Shown: positions 21,296 through 29,209 of the stretch, one piece after another
Layout: each line of letters opens with the position of its first letter
How positions within the stretch are numbered: the stretch's first letter is position 1
NCBI RefSeq assembly: GCF_900446215.1
Contig: NZ_UAQZ01000001.1
Location: forward strand, 1,736,001-1,800,000
Length of the DNA stretch: 64,000 nucleotides
Source: Burkholderia cenocepacia
GTDB taxonomy: Bacteria; Pseudomonadota; Gammaproteobacteria; Burkholderiales; Burkholderiaceae
Direction: 5' to 3'
Position numbers and translations under genes: made by a program
Notes under the pieces: generated by a model
What the model was told of the DNA's origin: nothing
Databases searched by the model: none
Seen by the model: the letters and a program-made list of their open reading frames with translations, nothing else

Positions 21296-22195
21296 ATGCA
21301 AACCGATCTGGGCGATCTGAACGCGTTCATGGCCGTGGCGCGCGCCGGCGGATTCCGCGACGCCGCGCGCATGACGGGCCTCAGCGCGTCGGGGCTGAGC
21401 GAGGCCGTGCGCCGGCTGGAAGCGCGGCTCGGCGTGCGGCTGCTGCATCGCACGACGCGCAGCGTCGTGCCCACCGAAGCCGGCGAGCGCCTGCTCGCGC
21501 GCCTCGGGCCCGCGCTGACCGAAGTGGCGGCGGCGCTCGACGGTATCGACGAATTCCGCGGCCGACCGGCCGGCACGCTGAAGCTCAACGTGCCGGTCAG
21601 CGCATCGCGGCTCGTGTTGCCCGCGATCGTGCCGCGCTTTCTCGATGCGTATCCGGACATCCGGCTGGAAGTGACCGCCGACGAAAATTTCGTCGACGTG
21701 CTGGCGGCCGGATGCGACGCGGGCATCCGCTACGACGAACGGCTCGAACAGGACATGATCGCGGTGCCGATCGGCCCGCGCGTCCAGCGGTTCGCGACCG
21801 CGGCGGCGCCCGGCTATCTCGACCGGCACGGCCGGCCGCGGCATCCGCGCGACCTGCTCGACCATCGGTGCCTGCGCGGGCGTTTCGCAAGCGGCGCGAT
21901 GCCGCCGTGGGAGTTCGAGCGCGACGGCGAGGTCGTGCGGGTCGAGCCGGCCGCCGGTCCGCTACTGGTCCAGATCGGCGGGGCGACGGAGCTGATGGTC
22001 GACGCGGCGATCGCCGGTACGGGCATCGTGCATCTGTTCGAAGACTGGCTGCGCCCGCATGTCGACAGCGGCGCGCTCGAACCGGTGCTCGAACCGTGGT
22101 GGCGGCCGTTCTCGGGCCCGTTTCTGTACTATCCGGGGCGGCGTCTGGTGCCGCCGGCACTCCGCGCGTTCATCGATTTCATTAAGGCATCCTGA
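21296..22195 (+). CDS. LysR-family transcriptional regulator
   Basis: 299 residues: N-terminal HTH (LNAFMAVARAGGFRDAARMTGLSASGLSEAVRRLEARLG) and a PBP2-type effector domain (GTLKLNVPVSASRLVLPAIVPRFLDAYPDI, GCDAGIRYDERLEQDMIAVPIG). The group with this central segment commonly regulates adjacent oxidoreductases, and here it is divergent from a YdbC-like reductase. Confidence 0.9.
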   Translation: MQTDLGDLNAFMAVARAGGFRDAARMTGLSASGLSEAVRRLEARLGVRLLHRTTRSVVPTEAGERLLARLGPALTEVAAALDGIDEFRGRPAGTLKLNVPVSASRLVLPAIVPRFLDAYPDIRLEVTADENFVDVLAAGCDAGIRYDERLEQDMIAVPIGPRVQRFATAAAPGYLDRHGRPRHPRDLLDHRCLRGRFASGAMPPWEFERDGEVVRVEPAAGPLLVQIGGATELMVDAAIAGTGIVHLFEDWLRPHVDSGALEPVLEPWWRPFSGPFLYYPGRRLVPPALRAFIDFIKAS

Positions 22196-22433
22196 GCGCG
22201 GGTCGGCGCACCGGCGCGTGCGCGTGCGCGTCGAGCCGCTGCCGGTGGTACGCGCCGGTCGCGTCGTCGGCCGGAAACATGCACGCGATGCGCGGTTCCC
22301 GCGCGGCCGCGCTTGGCGGCGTACCGATCGTCGTGATCGGCGAGAAGTAGCGCAGCACGACGCCTGCGTGAACAAAGCCGATCGGGATGGCCGGCAGCGA
22401 CGGCGCGGCGGCCGCCCGCCGCCCCGCGAATCC
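22182..22433 (-). pseudogene. Possible C-terminal remnant of an XRE/MmyB-type regulator
   Basis: No start codon with a ribosome site is visible, but the minus-strand frame reads through to a TAA at 22182 with Burkholderia-like codons and the segments LRYFSPITTIGTP and CMFPADDATGAYHRQRL. These resemble the C-terminal end of XRE-type regulators with an MmyB-like ligand domain. The upstream portion would have to lie where the next gene now sits, so this looks like a 3' remnant left by a deletion. It overlaps the LysR 3' end by 14 bases. Confidence 0.35.
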
Positions 22434-22434
22434 G

Positions 22435-23196
22435 TCAGCCGCCTTGCTTGACCAGCGCCGCCAGCGTCTTCATTGCCTGCAGATACGGATACGGCCCGTG
22501 GCTGATGCGCGCCACGCCGTACTCCGCGAGTTCCGCGAGCGTCGGCGTTTCCGCGACGCGCATCACGTTCACCGGCAGCGGCGACGCGGCCGTCAGCGCG
22601 CGAATGAGCGCCGGCGAGCGCAGGCCGGGCACGAACAGGCCGTCGGCGCCGGCCGCCGCGTACGCGCGGGCGCGCGCCAGCGTCGCGTCGAGCAATCGTT
22701 CGTCGTGCGTCTCGGTTGCCGCCTTGAAGAACACGTCGGTGCGCGCGTTGATGAAATAGTCGACGCCCGCGCGATCGGCCGCCTGCCGGGCCGCCGCGAT
22801 ACGGGCCGCCGCTTCGTCGACGTCGCGCAGTTCGCCCGTCGACGGAAAACTGTCTTCGAGATTGCAGCCGATCGCGCCGGCCCGGATGCTCATCGCGATC
22901 GTCTCGGCGACATCTTCCGGCCGCTCGCCGTAGCCGCTTTCGAGATCGACGGTGACGGGCAAGTCCGTCGCACGCACGATCCGCTCCAGCACCTCCATCA
23001 TCAGCGCGCGCGGCATCTGCTCGCCGTCGACGAAACCGTTGGCTGCCGCGACCGACCAGCTGCCGGTGGCCAGCGCGACGGCGCCGGCGTCGGCCACCAC
23101 GCGCGCACTGCCGGCGTCCCACACGTTGAACAGCGCCAGCGGCTGGCCCGCGCGGTGAAGCGACCGGAAAATCGCGCCCTTCTCGTTGTTGCCCAT
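22435..23196 (-). CDS. Isocitrate lyase/PEP mutase superfamily protein
   Basis: 253 residues from ATG 23196, with GGAG upstream on the minus strand. TIM-barrel family markers: LFNVWDAGSARVVADAGAVALATGSWSVAAANG, the metal-binding region VDLESGYGERPEDVAETI, GCNLEDSF, DYFINARTDVFF and DGLFVPG. The family cleaves or forms C-C or P-C bonds next to carboxylates (methylisocitrate lyase, oxaloacetate hydrolase, PEP phosphonomutase); the KKCG loop of true isocitrate lyases is absent, so the exact reaction is unknown. A MarR-type regulator is encoded just upstream on the same strand. Confidence 0.85.
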   Translation of the reverse strand: MGNNEKGAIFRSLHRAGQPLALFNVWDAGSARVVADAGAVALATGSWSVAAANGFVDGEQMPRALMMEVLERIVRATDLPVTVDLESGYGERPEDVAETIAMSIRAGAIGCNLEDSFPSTGELRDVDEAAARIAAARQAADRAGVDYFINARTDVFFKAATETHDERLLDATLARARAYAAAGADGLFVPGLRSPALIRALTAASPLPVNVMRVAETPTLAELAEYGVARISHGPYPYLQAMKTLAALVKQGG

Positions 23197-23345
23197 GCTC
23201 GTCTCCTTATGGATACCGGATCGGTTGTCGTGCCGAGCGATATTGCCATCGAATCGGGCGGTGCGACGGACGCCGGCAATGTCTGCTGACAGCGCGTGAC
23301 AGGAAGTGCGCATGATCGCCGCCGCTGGGCGATCCGCGCGCCGCC

Positions 23346-23813
23346 TCAGTCGCGCGAACCCGGATCGATCGACAGCGTGCGCAACTGGCCGCGCAACTGG
23401 TCGACTTCGCCCGGCGCGAACGGCCGCTCGATCTCGGCATGCGCGCGCTGCCACAACGGGAACGCCTCGGTCAGCAGGTCGTGCCCGGCCGGAGTCAGTT
23501 CGAGCAGGCGGCTGCGCCGGTCGTCCGGATCCTGCGCGATCGTGACGAGGCCGCGCCGCTCGAGCGGCTTGAGCGCCGCGGTGAGCGTGGTGCGATCCAT
23601 CGCGAGCAGCGACGCAACCGATTTCATCGGGGCCGGTTGCGGCCGGTTCAACGACATCAGCAGCGAAAACTGACCGTTGGTGAGGTCGAGCGGGCGCAGC
23701 ACATCGTCGAAGATGCGCGCCAGATTGCGCGCCGCGCGCTGCATGTGCAGGCACAGGCAGCAATCGCGGACCATCAGCGTCGTTTCGAAGGGAAGCTTTT
23801 CTTTTCGTGCCAT
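23346..23813 (-). CDS. MarR-family transcriptional regulator
   Basis: 155 residues. Winged HTH of MarR type: LTNGQFSLLMSLNRP, MKSVASLLAMDRTTLTAALKPLERRGLVTI, and the wing DPDDRRSRLLELTPAG. The N-terminus is Cys-rich (RDCCLCLHMQ), which could make it redox- or metal-responsive (inference). It is divergent from the YCII-domain/GST genes across a perfect palindrome, and same-strand upstream of the ICL-family gene, so both sides may be targets. Confidence 0.9.
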   Translation of the reverse strand: MARKEKLPFETTLMVRDCCLCLHMQRAARNLARIFDDVLRPLDLTNGQFSLLMSLNRPQPAPMKSVASLLAMDRTTLTAALKPLERRGLVTIAQDPDDRRSRLLELTPAGHDLLTEAFPLWQRAHAEIERPFAPGEVDQLRGQLRTLSIDPGSRD

Positions 23814-23824
23814 GTTGCAATTGT

Positions 23825-23836
23825 GTTGATATCAAC
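23825..23836. promoter_or_regulatory. Perfect palindromic MarR operator candidate
   Basis: GTTGATATCAAC, a perfect 12-bp palindrome, lies 11 bases upstream of the marR start and 58 bases before the divergent YCII gene, in an A/T-rich patch unlike its surroundings. This is the size and position expected for a dimeric MarR site controlling both transcripts. Confidence 0.65.
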
Positions 23837-23894
23837 CTATCTTGTCAAGGTCGAGGCGCGGCAATCCGCCGCGTCCGTCATCGGAGGAGAAGGC

Positions 23895-24263
23895 ATGAGT
23901 GCGCAACAACAGTTGTATCTCGCCGTATTTCTCGGGACCCGGGACAGCCCGGCGATGAAGGCATGGATGGCGCTGCCGGAGGACGAGCGGCGCACGCGCG
24001 AGCGCGACGGCATCGCCGCGTGGCATGCGTGGGTCGAGCGCCATCGCGACGCGATCGTCGAACTGGGCGGCCCGCTCGGCAAGACCAAGACCATCGACGC
24101 CGGCGGCATCCGCGACACGTCCAATGCGCTGAGCGGCTTCAGCGTCGTGCGGGCGGCATCGCACGAGGCGGCCGCCGCGCTGTTCGAAGGTCATCCGCAT
24201 TTCACGCTGTTCCCGGGCGTGTCGGTCGACGTGATGCCGGTGCTGGCGATTCCGGGCGCATGA
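23895..24263 (+). CDS. YCII-related domain protein
   Basis: 122 residues from ATG 23895, preceded by GGAGGAG at 23883-23889. Small ferredoxin-like YCII/DGPF family pattern: strand YLAVFLGT, helix MKAWMALPEDERRTRERDGIAAWHAWVERH, the turn VELGGPLGKTKTI, and GFSVVRAASHEAAAALFEGHPHF. These proteins are dimeric and of uncertain function, some related to dehydrochlorinases. It starts the divergent MarR-controlled transcript and is followed 93 bases later by a GST. Confidence 0.8.
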   Translation: MSAQQQLYLAVFLGTRDSPAMKAWMALPEDERRTRERDGIAAWHAWVERHRDAIVELGGPLGKTKTIDAGGIRDTSNALSGFSVVRAASHEAAAALFEGHPHFTLFPGVSVDVMPVLAIPGA

Positions 24264-24356
24264 GCGACGCGTGAGGCCGGACGCGACGTGTCGCCCGATG
24301 CGATGCGCGTGGTCCGGATGCAGACATTTTCCCGACATTCTGGATGGAGATGGGCG

Positions 24357-24974
24357 ATGAAGCTTTACGGATTTGCCGGCACCCGCTCGCAGCGGGCGCT
24401 GTGGGGGCTGAAGGAACTGGATGCGGATTTCGAATTCGTGTCGGTCAACCTGCTCGAGGGCGAGCACAAGCGGCCCGAATTCCTGCGCCTGAATCCGGCC
24501 GGCAAGGTGCCGGTGCTGGTGGACGGCGACCTCGTGATTCCCGAGTCGGCCGCGATCGTGCTGTATCTCGCGGACAAGTACCCGGAGAAGGCGCTGCTGC
24601 CGGTCGAGCCGGCGCTGCGGGCGGAGGCCTATCGATGGGTCATGTTCGCGGTGACGGAACTCGAGCAGCCGCTGTGGCGGATCACGCGGCATACGTTCAT
24701 CTATCCGCCGGAGAAACGCTCGCCGGCCGATATCGAACTGGCGCGCGAGGATTTCACGACGATGGCCGCGATTCTCGACAAGCATCTCGAAGGGCGCGAA
24801 TTCATCGTCGGCGATTCGCTGACGGTGGCCGACTGCGTGACGGCTTACCTGATCGACTGGGCGAGCGAATGCCACCTGATCGAACCGTTCCCGCAACTGC
24901 GCGCGTATCTGGAGCGGCTGTATGCGCGGCCGAAGGCGCCGCAGCGGATCGCGGAGGCGCGGAAGGCGGCGTGA
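24357..24974 (+). CDS. Glutathione S-transferase family protein
   Basis: 205 residues from ATG 24357 (GGAG at 24346-24349). The N-terminal thioredoxin fold has KLYGFAGTRSQRALWGLKEL with a Ser/Arg-type active site, then NPAGKVPVLVDGDLVIPESAAIVLYLADKY, the glutathione gamma-glutamyl site. The C-terminal helical domain contains FIVGDSLTVADCVTAYLIDW, the conserved N-capping box. Likely a detoxification partner of the YCII gene in the MarR-regulated unit. Confidence 0.88.
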   Translation: MKLYGFAGTRSQRALWGLKELDADFEFVSVNLLEGEHKRPEFLRLNPAGKVPVLVDGDLVIPESAAIVLYLADKYPEKALLPVEPALRAEAYRWVMFAVTELEQPLWRITRHTFIYPPEKRSPADIELAREDFTTMAAILDKHLEGREFIVGDSLTVADCVTAYLIDWASECHLIEPFPQLRAYLERLYARPKAPQRIAEARKAA

Positions 24975-25034
24975 CAGTGAAACGGGTGCCGGGTCATGCG
25001 CCGCATCGGCGTGACCCGCCGCGTCCGCGTGCGA

Positions 25035-25757
25035 TCACGACACCGTGTCGGGCCCGCCGAGCGCACGACACAGCATCGCCAGATCGCGCAACGTGAGATG
25101 CGGTGTCGCCGCCTGCGGCGGAGCCGGTTCCCCGCCCGCCCGAGGTTCGCGCACGACCCACGCGGCCTGAAGCCCCGCATTCAACGCGCCGACGATGTCG
25201 AGGTGGAAGTCGTCGCCCACATGCAGCAATTCGGCCGGCCGCACGCCGAGTGCGTCCGCCGCCGCATGGAAGATTTCGGGTTCCGGCTTGGCGAAGCCGA
25301 ATACGCGCGCGCTGAGCGTCGTGCGGAAGAATTCGCCGCCGCCGGTCAGCCGGAGATCCGCGTTGCCGTTGGTGACCGCGATCAACGGAAAGCGGGCGCT
25401 CAACCACGCCAGCGCCGGCAGCGCGTCTTCATAGAACTCGACGCGATTGCGCGCCGCATAGAAGACGTCGTAGGCCCGATCGGTCAGCGAGGCATCTTCG
25501 TTCGCGCGTTCCAGCGCCAGCCGGATCGAGCCGATTCGCATCGCGCGATAGTCGCTGGCGAGATCCGGATACAAACGTTCGTATTCCTCACGGAGCGCGC
25601 TGAGCGCCTGTTGCGTCGGCAGCACGCGCTCGGTATTCGGCGCGTGCTCGAGCAACCATGCACGAAGCGTCGCTTCGGCCCGGACGACGGACGGCCCGAA
25701 CGGCCACAGGGTGTCGTCGAGGTCGAACGACAGGGCGGAAACTTGGGTGAGACGCAT
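25035..25757 (-). CDS. HAD-superfamily hydrolase
   Basis: 240 residues. HAD motif I FDLDDTLWP (Asp nucleophile and acid/base), motif II IAVTNGNADL, motif III Lys in FGFAKPEPEIFHAA, and motif IV HVGDDFHLDIVGALNAG. The layout fits subfamily IA phosphatases such as YigB-like flavin or sugar phosphate phosphatases. It begins 24 bases after an OCD-family gene on the same strand and is probably the last gene of the DSD1/OCD operon; its contribution there is unknown. Confidence 0.88.
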   Translation of the reverse strand: MRLTQVSALSFDLDDTLWPFGPSVVRAEATLRAWLLEHAPNTERVLPTQQALSALREEYERLYPDLASDYRAMRIGSIRLALERANEDASLTDRAYDVFYAARNRVEFYEDALPALAWLSARFPLIAVTNGNADLRLTGGGEFFRTTLSARVFGFAKPEPEIFHAAADALGVRPAELLHVGDDFHLDIVGALNAGLQAAWVVREPRAGGEPAPPQAATPHLTLRDLAMLCRALGGPDTVS

Positions 25758-25781
25758 GGTGGTTGAAAGCGGGAAGTCGTG

Positions 25782-26753
25782 TTACCAGGGCCACGGAACG
25801 GCGGTTCCGGTGCCGTTGTCGACGGCGTGCCGATACAGGAAGCGCGCGACGGTCAGGTCCTGAAGCGCGAGGCCCGTCATGTCGAAGACGGTGATCTCGT
25901 GCGCGGCACGGTCGACCGATGCCGCACCCGCGAGGATGTCACCGATTTCCGTGCGCGGCAAATCCGGCGCCCACTGGCACTCGCCGATGCTGCGCGCCTG
26001 ATCGTGATCGTCCACGACGATGCGCGCGCGTTCCAGCACGCCAGGCGGTAGTTCGCGCTTGCCCGCGGTATCGGCGCCCACGCAGGTCAGGTGGGTGCCC
26101 GGCCGAACCGCATCCGCGTCGAACAACGGCCCGCCGCCGGGCGTGGCCGTGATCACCACGTCGCTGTGGGCGACCGCATCGTTCCGGTCGCGCGCCACGC
26201 CGATCGTGCACCGTTCGACGAAGTGCGATTCGAACGCCGGGTCCGGCTCGCCGCCGACGTTCACGTATTGCACCGTGCACCGCTGCGGCAGCAGCCGGAG
26301 CGCGTAGTCGAGCTGCACGCGCGCCTGCACGCCCGTGCCGAACACGCAGATCCGCGTGCTGTCGCGGCGCGCGAGCTGTTGCAGCCCGAGGCCGCCCGCG
26401 GCGCCGGTCCGCGCGGTGGTGATCGCGTTGCCGTCCATGATGCACAGCGGGCGGCCCGTCGCCGGATCGAACAACGCGACGGTCGCCTGATGCGGCTCGC
26501 CGCCGCGTGTACGGTTGCCCGGCCAGAACCCGGCCGCCTTGAAACCGAGCAGATCCTGGCCGGCGACGTCGCCCGACTTGATGCCGAACACGCCGCCGGT
26601 ATGCAGCTTCTCGCGCACCACCGGGAATACGCGTCCGGCCCTTTGACTGTGCAGCACGAACGCTTCGCGCACGGCCGCCATCACTTGCCCGGCTTGCAGG
26701 GCGGGCTCGACGGCATCGCGGTCGAGGAGAAGGAGGCGGGCGTCGGTCGGCAT
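25782..26753 (-). CDS. Ornithine cyclodeaminase/mu-crystallin family protein
   Basis: 323 residues from ATG 26753; the upstream extension to 26846 lacks family similarity. NAD(P)-binding Rossmann segment TRICVFGTGVQARVQLDYAL, plus FGIKSGD, TVALFDPATGRPLCIMDGNAITTARTGAAGGL and THLTCVGADTAGKRELP. The family includes ornithine cyclodeaminase, alanine dehydrogenase, ketimine/pyrroline-2-carboxylate reductases and iminosuccinate reductase (BhcD). It differs clearly from the second OCD gene at 41045-42124, which looks like a true Ocd, so imine reduction is more likely here. Neighbour of a DSD1-type PLP enzyme. Confidence 0.85.
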   Translation of the reverse strand: MPTDARLLLLDRDAVEPALQAGQVMAAVREAFVLHSQRAGRVFPVVREKLHTGGVFGIKSGDVAGQDLLGFKAAGFWPGNRTRGGEPHQATVALFDPATGRPLCIMDGNAITTARTGAAGGLGLQQLARRDSTRICVFGTGVQARVQLDYALRLLPQRCTVQYVNVGGEPDPAFESHFVERCTIGVARDRNDAVAHSDVVITATPGGGPLFDADAVRPGTHLTCVGADTAGKRELPPGVLERARIVVDDHDQARSIGECQWAPDLPRTEIGDILAGAASVDRAAHEITVFDMTGLALQDLTVARFLYRHAVDNGTGTAVPWPW

Positions 26754-26862
26754 GGTCGGGGGTGCCTGTCCGGCACGAGACGAATCGAGGGTGTTTAAAG
26801 TTTGTCCAGAACTGGATAAATAGTCAATGCGCGGATGGCGCGGCATGGGCGCCGGACTTCGC

Positions 26863-27993
26863 TTACCACCCGTAGAAGCGTGGCCACGTCTGCGCGGCGC
26901 CGTCGTCGCCGATCGCGTGGTAGTCGGGATGTTGAGCGCCGGTCGCGCACGCGTGATTCGGCAGGATGCGCAGGCGCGTGCCGATCGGAAACCGCCGCGC
27001 GATGTCCGTATCCGGCGTGCCCGTGCGCGATACGATCCCGTGTTCCTGGTTGGCGGCGCTCATCAGGTAGTCGTCGAGCACTTCGCCGGCTTCGGTGCAG
27101 ATTTGCCCGTAGCCGAAGTCGCGTGCCTGGCGCTGCGTGCCGCGGTCGCGGCTCATCGCCATCCAGCCCGCGTCGACGATCGCCCAGCCTTTCTCTTCCT
27201 GATGACCGATGACCGTGGTCAGCACCGACAGCGCGATGTCGGACTGTTCGCACACGCCGATGTTGTGCATCACGAGGTCGAACATCACGTACACGCCGGC
27301 GCGCACTTCGGTCACGCCGTCGAGCCGCTCCGCCGCAAGCGCGGTGGGCGTCGAGCCGATGCTCACGACCGGGCACGGCAACCCGGCGGCCCGCAGGCGC
27401 TCCGCGGCCCGCACGGTGCGGCTGCGCTCCTGTTCGGCGATCGCGGCCAGCGCGTCGGGCGTGTCGTGTTCATAGCTGGAGCCCGCATGAGCGAGCACGC
27501 CGCCGAGCAGCGTGCCGCCGCCGGTCAGCGCGCGGCCGACGTCGATCAGCAGGTCGGCTTCGGGCGGGATGCCCGAGCGGTGGCCGTCGACGTCGACTTC
27601 GATCCATACGTCGAACCGTTCGCCGTGCTCGCGCCCGAAGGCGGCGATCGCCTGCGCGGCCGGCAGGCTGTCGGCGACGATCTTCAGGTCGCAGCCCTGC
27701 CGGCGCAGCGCGAGCGCCTGCCCGAGTTTGGCGGGCACCATGCCGACCGCATAGACGATGTCGCGGATGCCGTGCGCGAAGAACTGCTCGGCTTCCTTGA
27801 GCGTCGACACCGTGATGCCTTGCGCGCCCGCCGCGATCTGCGCGTCGACGACGTGCCGGCATTTGGTGGTCTTGACGTGCGGCCGGAACCGGACGCCGAG
27901 TGCGTCCAGATGCGTTTGCATGCGCGCGATGTTGCGCTGCATGCGGCCGACGTCGATCAGGGCGGCCGGGGTATTGAGCGTATGAAGGTTCAC
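26863..27993 (-). CDS. DSD1-type fold III PLP enzyme (D-serine dehydratase / D-threonine aldolase-like)
   Basis: 376 residues. Alanine-racemase-type PLP barrel with the Schiff-base lysine in RPHVKTTK (K41) and the C-terminal metal-site motif PNHACATGAQH (His and Cys ligands of the zinc in D-serine dehydratase). Other blocks: VWIEVDVDGHRSGI, VSIGSTPTA, VRAGVYVMFD. Family reactions include D-serine or D-threo-3-hydroxyaspartate dehydration and 3-hydroxy-amino-acid aldol cleavage; relatives BhcC and BhcD of the beta-hydroxyaspartate cycle are a PLP aldolase plus an OCD-family reductase, so this pair invites comparison. Confidence 0.87.
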   Translation of the reverse strand: MNLHTLNTPAALIDVGRMQRNIARMQTHLDALGVRFRPHVKTTKCRHVVDAQIAAGAQGITVSTLKEAEQFFAHGIRDIVYAVGMVPAKLGQALALRRQGCDLKIVADSLPAAQAIAAFGREHGERFDVWIEVDVDGHRSGIPPEADLLIDVGRALTGGGTLLGGVLAHAGSSYEHDTPDALAAIAEQERSRTVRAAERLRAAGLPCPVVSIGSTPTALAAERLDGVTEVRAGVYVMFDLVMHNIGVCEQSDIALSVLTTVIGHQEEKGWAIVDAGWMAMSRDRGTQRQARDFGYGQICTEAGEVLDDYLMSAANQEHGIVSRTGTPDTDIARRFPIGTRLRILPNHACATGAQHPDYHAIGDDGAAQTWPRFYGW

Positions 27994-28054
27994 GAGGTGT
28001 CCGATGGTGTGGTTGCCGATGCGGACACTGTAGGGCGGTTGGGCCGCCTCGTGT

Positions 28055-28091
28055 TTAATGCGCGGCTAATCTGCCATTAAGCCGCATTTAA
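28055..28091. promoter_or_regulatory. Imperfect inverted repeat with TTAATGC boxes upstream of DSD1
   Basis: TTAATGC at 28055-28061 and GCATTTAA at 28084-28091 flank GCGGC/GCCGC and TAAT/ATTA segments, forming an imperfect dyad in the gap between the LysR stop and the DSD1 start. The same TTAATGC/GCATTAA boxes occur before the LysR gene at 29032-29057, which suggests one regulator binds both places. Confidence 0.55.
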
Positions 28092-28094
28092 CGC

Positions 28095-29021
28095 TTATGC
28101 CTTGCCGCGCCACGGCGGCGGATCGAGAAACCGCTGCGCGGCGTCGAGAAACACCCGCTGCCGCGCGGAGCGGCCGGTACGCGACGGCAACAGCGCCGTC
28201 ACCGGCGCGGCCGGCAGGTTCCAGCCGGGCAGCAGCCGCACGAGCTTGCCGTTCGCCAGCAGCGGCGCGACGTCCCACTCGGAGCGCTCGACGATGCCGA
28301 GCCCGGCGAGCGCCCATTCGGTGATGACGGTGCCGTCGTTGGACGACAGCGCGCCGCTGACGCGGATGACGGTAGCCCGCCGCGATTCGCCGTCGACGCC
28401 GCTGCCGGGCGAGAAGCGCCAGCGCGGGATGTCTTCGTCGTTCTCGCGCAGGCACAGGCAGTCGTAGCGCGTCAGGTCGGACGGATGCTTCAGATCCTTG
28501 AGGCGGCGCGCGTACGCGGGGCTCGCGCACAGGAAGCGCTCGTTGGGGGCGAGCGGATAGCCGATCCACGACGACGACTTGAGGCTGCCGACATGGACGA
28601 CCACGTCGGCCCCCGCCGCGCTCGTCAACGGGCTTTCCGACAGATGGAGCGAGATGTCGAGTTTCGGATGCGCGCGCTGCAGGTCGCGCACGATCCGTGC
28701 GACGTATTTGCGGCCGAAGCCGAGCGGGGCGACGACGCGCAGCGTGCCCTGCACGTCGCCGTGGTCGCCCGCGAGGCTGCCCGGCAGCGCTTCCACGCGC
28801 TCGAGAATGCCGACGGCTTCCTGGTACAGCCGCTGCCCTTCGTCGGTCAGCGCGATCCCTTTCGGCTGCCGCACGGCGAGCCTTGCGTTCAGCCGTGCCT
28901 CCATCCGCTGCAGGCGAATCGTCACCGCGGGCGGCGTGAGGTCGAGCAGCCGGGCGGCAGCGGCCAGGGAGCGCGACGTGCCGATCGCGCGGACGAGTCG
29001 AAGGTCGTCGAGGTCGAGCAT
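28095..29021 (-). CDS. LysR-family transcriptional regulator
   Basis: 308 residues from ATG 29021 (AAGAG 7 bases upstream); ATG 29054 is possible but would place the operator-like repeat inside the gene. HTH region LRLVRAIGTSRSLAAAARLLDLTPPAVTIRLQRMEARL; effector domain with GTLRVVAPLGFGRKYVARIVRDLQRAHPKLDI, of the group commonly labelled DsdC/YafC-like. Same strand and directly upstream of the DSD1-OCD-HAD genes. Confidence 0.9.
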   Translation of the reverse strand: MLDLDDLRLVRAIGTSRSLAAAARLLDLTPPAVTIRLQRMEARLNARLAVRQPKGIALTDEGQRLYQEAVGILERVEALPGSLAGDHGDVQGTLRVVAPLGFGRKYVARIVRDLQRAHPKLDISLHLSESPLTSAAGADVVVHVGSLKSSSWIGYPLAPNERFLCASPAYARRLKDLKHPSDLTRYDCLCLRENDEDIPRWRFSPGSGVDGESRRATVIRVSGALSSNDGTVITEWALAGLGIVERSEWDVAPLLANGKLVRLLPGWNLPAAPVTALLPSRTGRSARQRVFLDAAQRFLDPPPWRGKA

Positions 29022-29031
29022 TTCATGGCTC

Positions 29032-29057
29032 TTAATGCCGGTGATGTCGAGCATTAA
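29032..29057. promoter_or_regulatory. Inverted repeat TTAATGC-N12-GCATTAA before the LysR gene
   Basis: Perfect 7-bp half-sites at 29032-29038 and 29051-29057 sit just upstream of the LysR start at 29021. The half-site recurs upstream of the DSD1 gene (28055-28091), so this is a good autoregulatory operator candidate. Confidence 0.6.
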
Positions 29058-29209
29058 ACCGCACATCGTGCGGCGAAGCCATCGACGCGGCGTCGAGGGG
29101 CGGCGACAAGCTCGACCGGAACGCGCCTGTCACATTCGCCCGATACATTGAATTTTTCGATGCTATCCGGCATTCGGCACGTATTTCCCGATCGATTCGA
29201 CCGCCCGTC

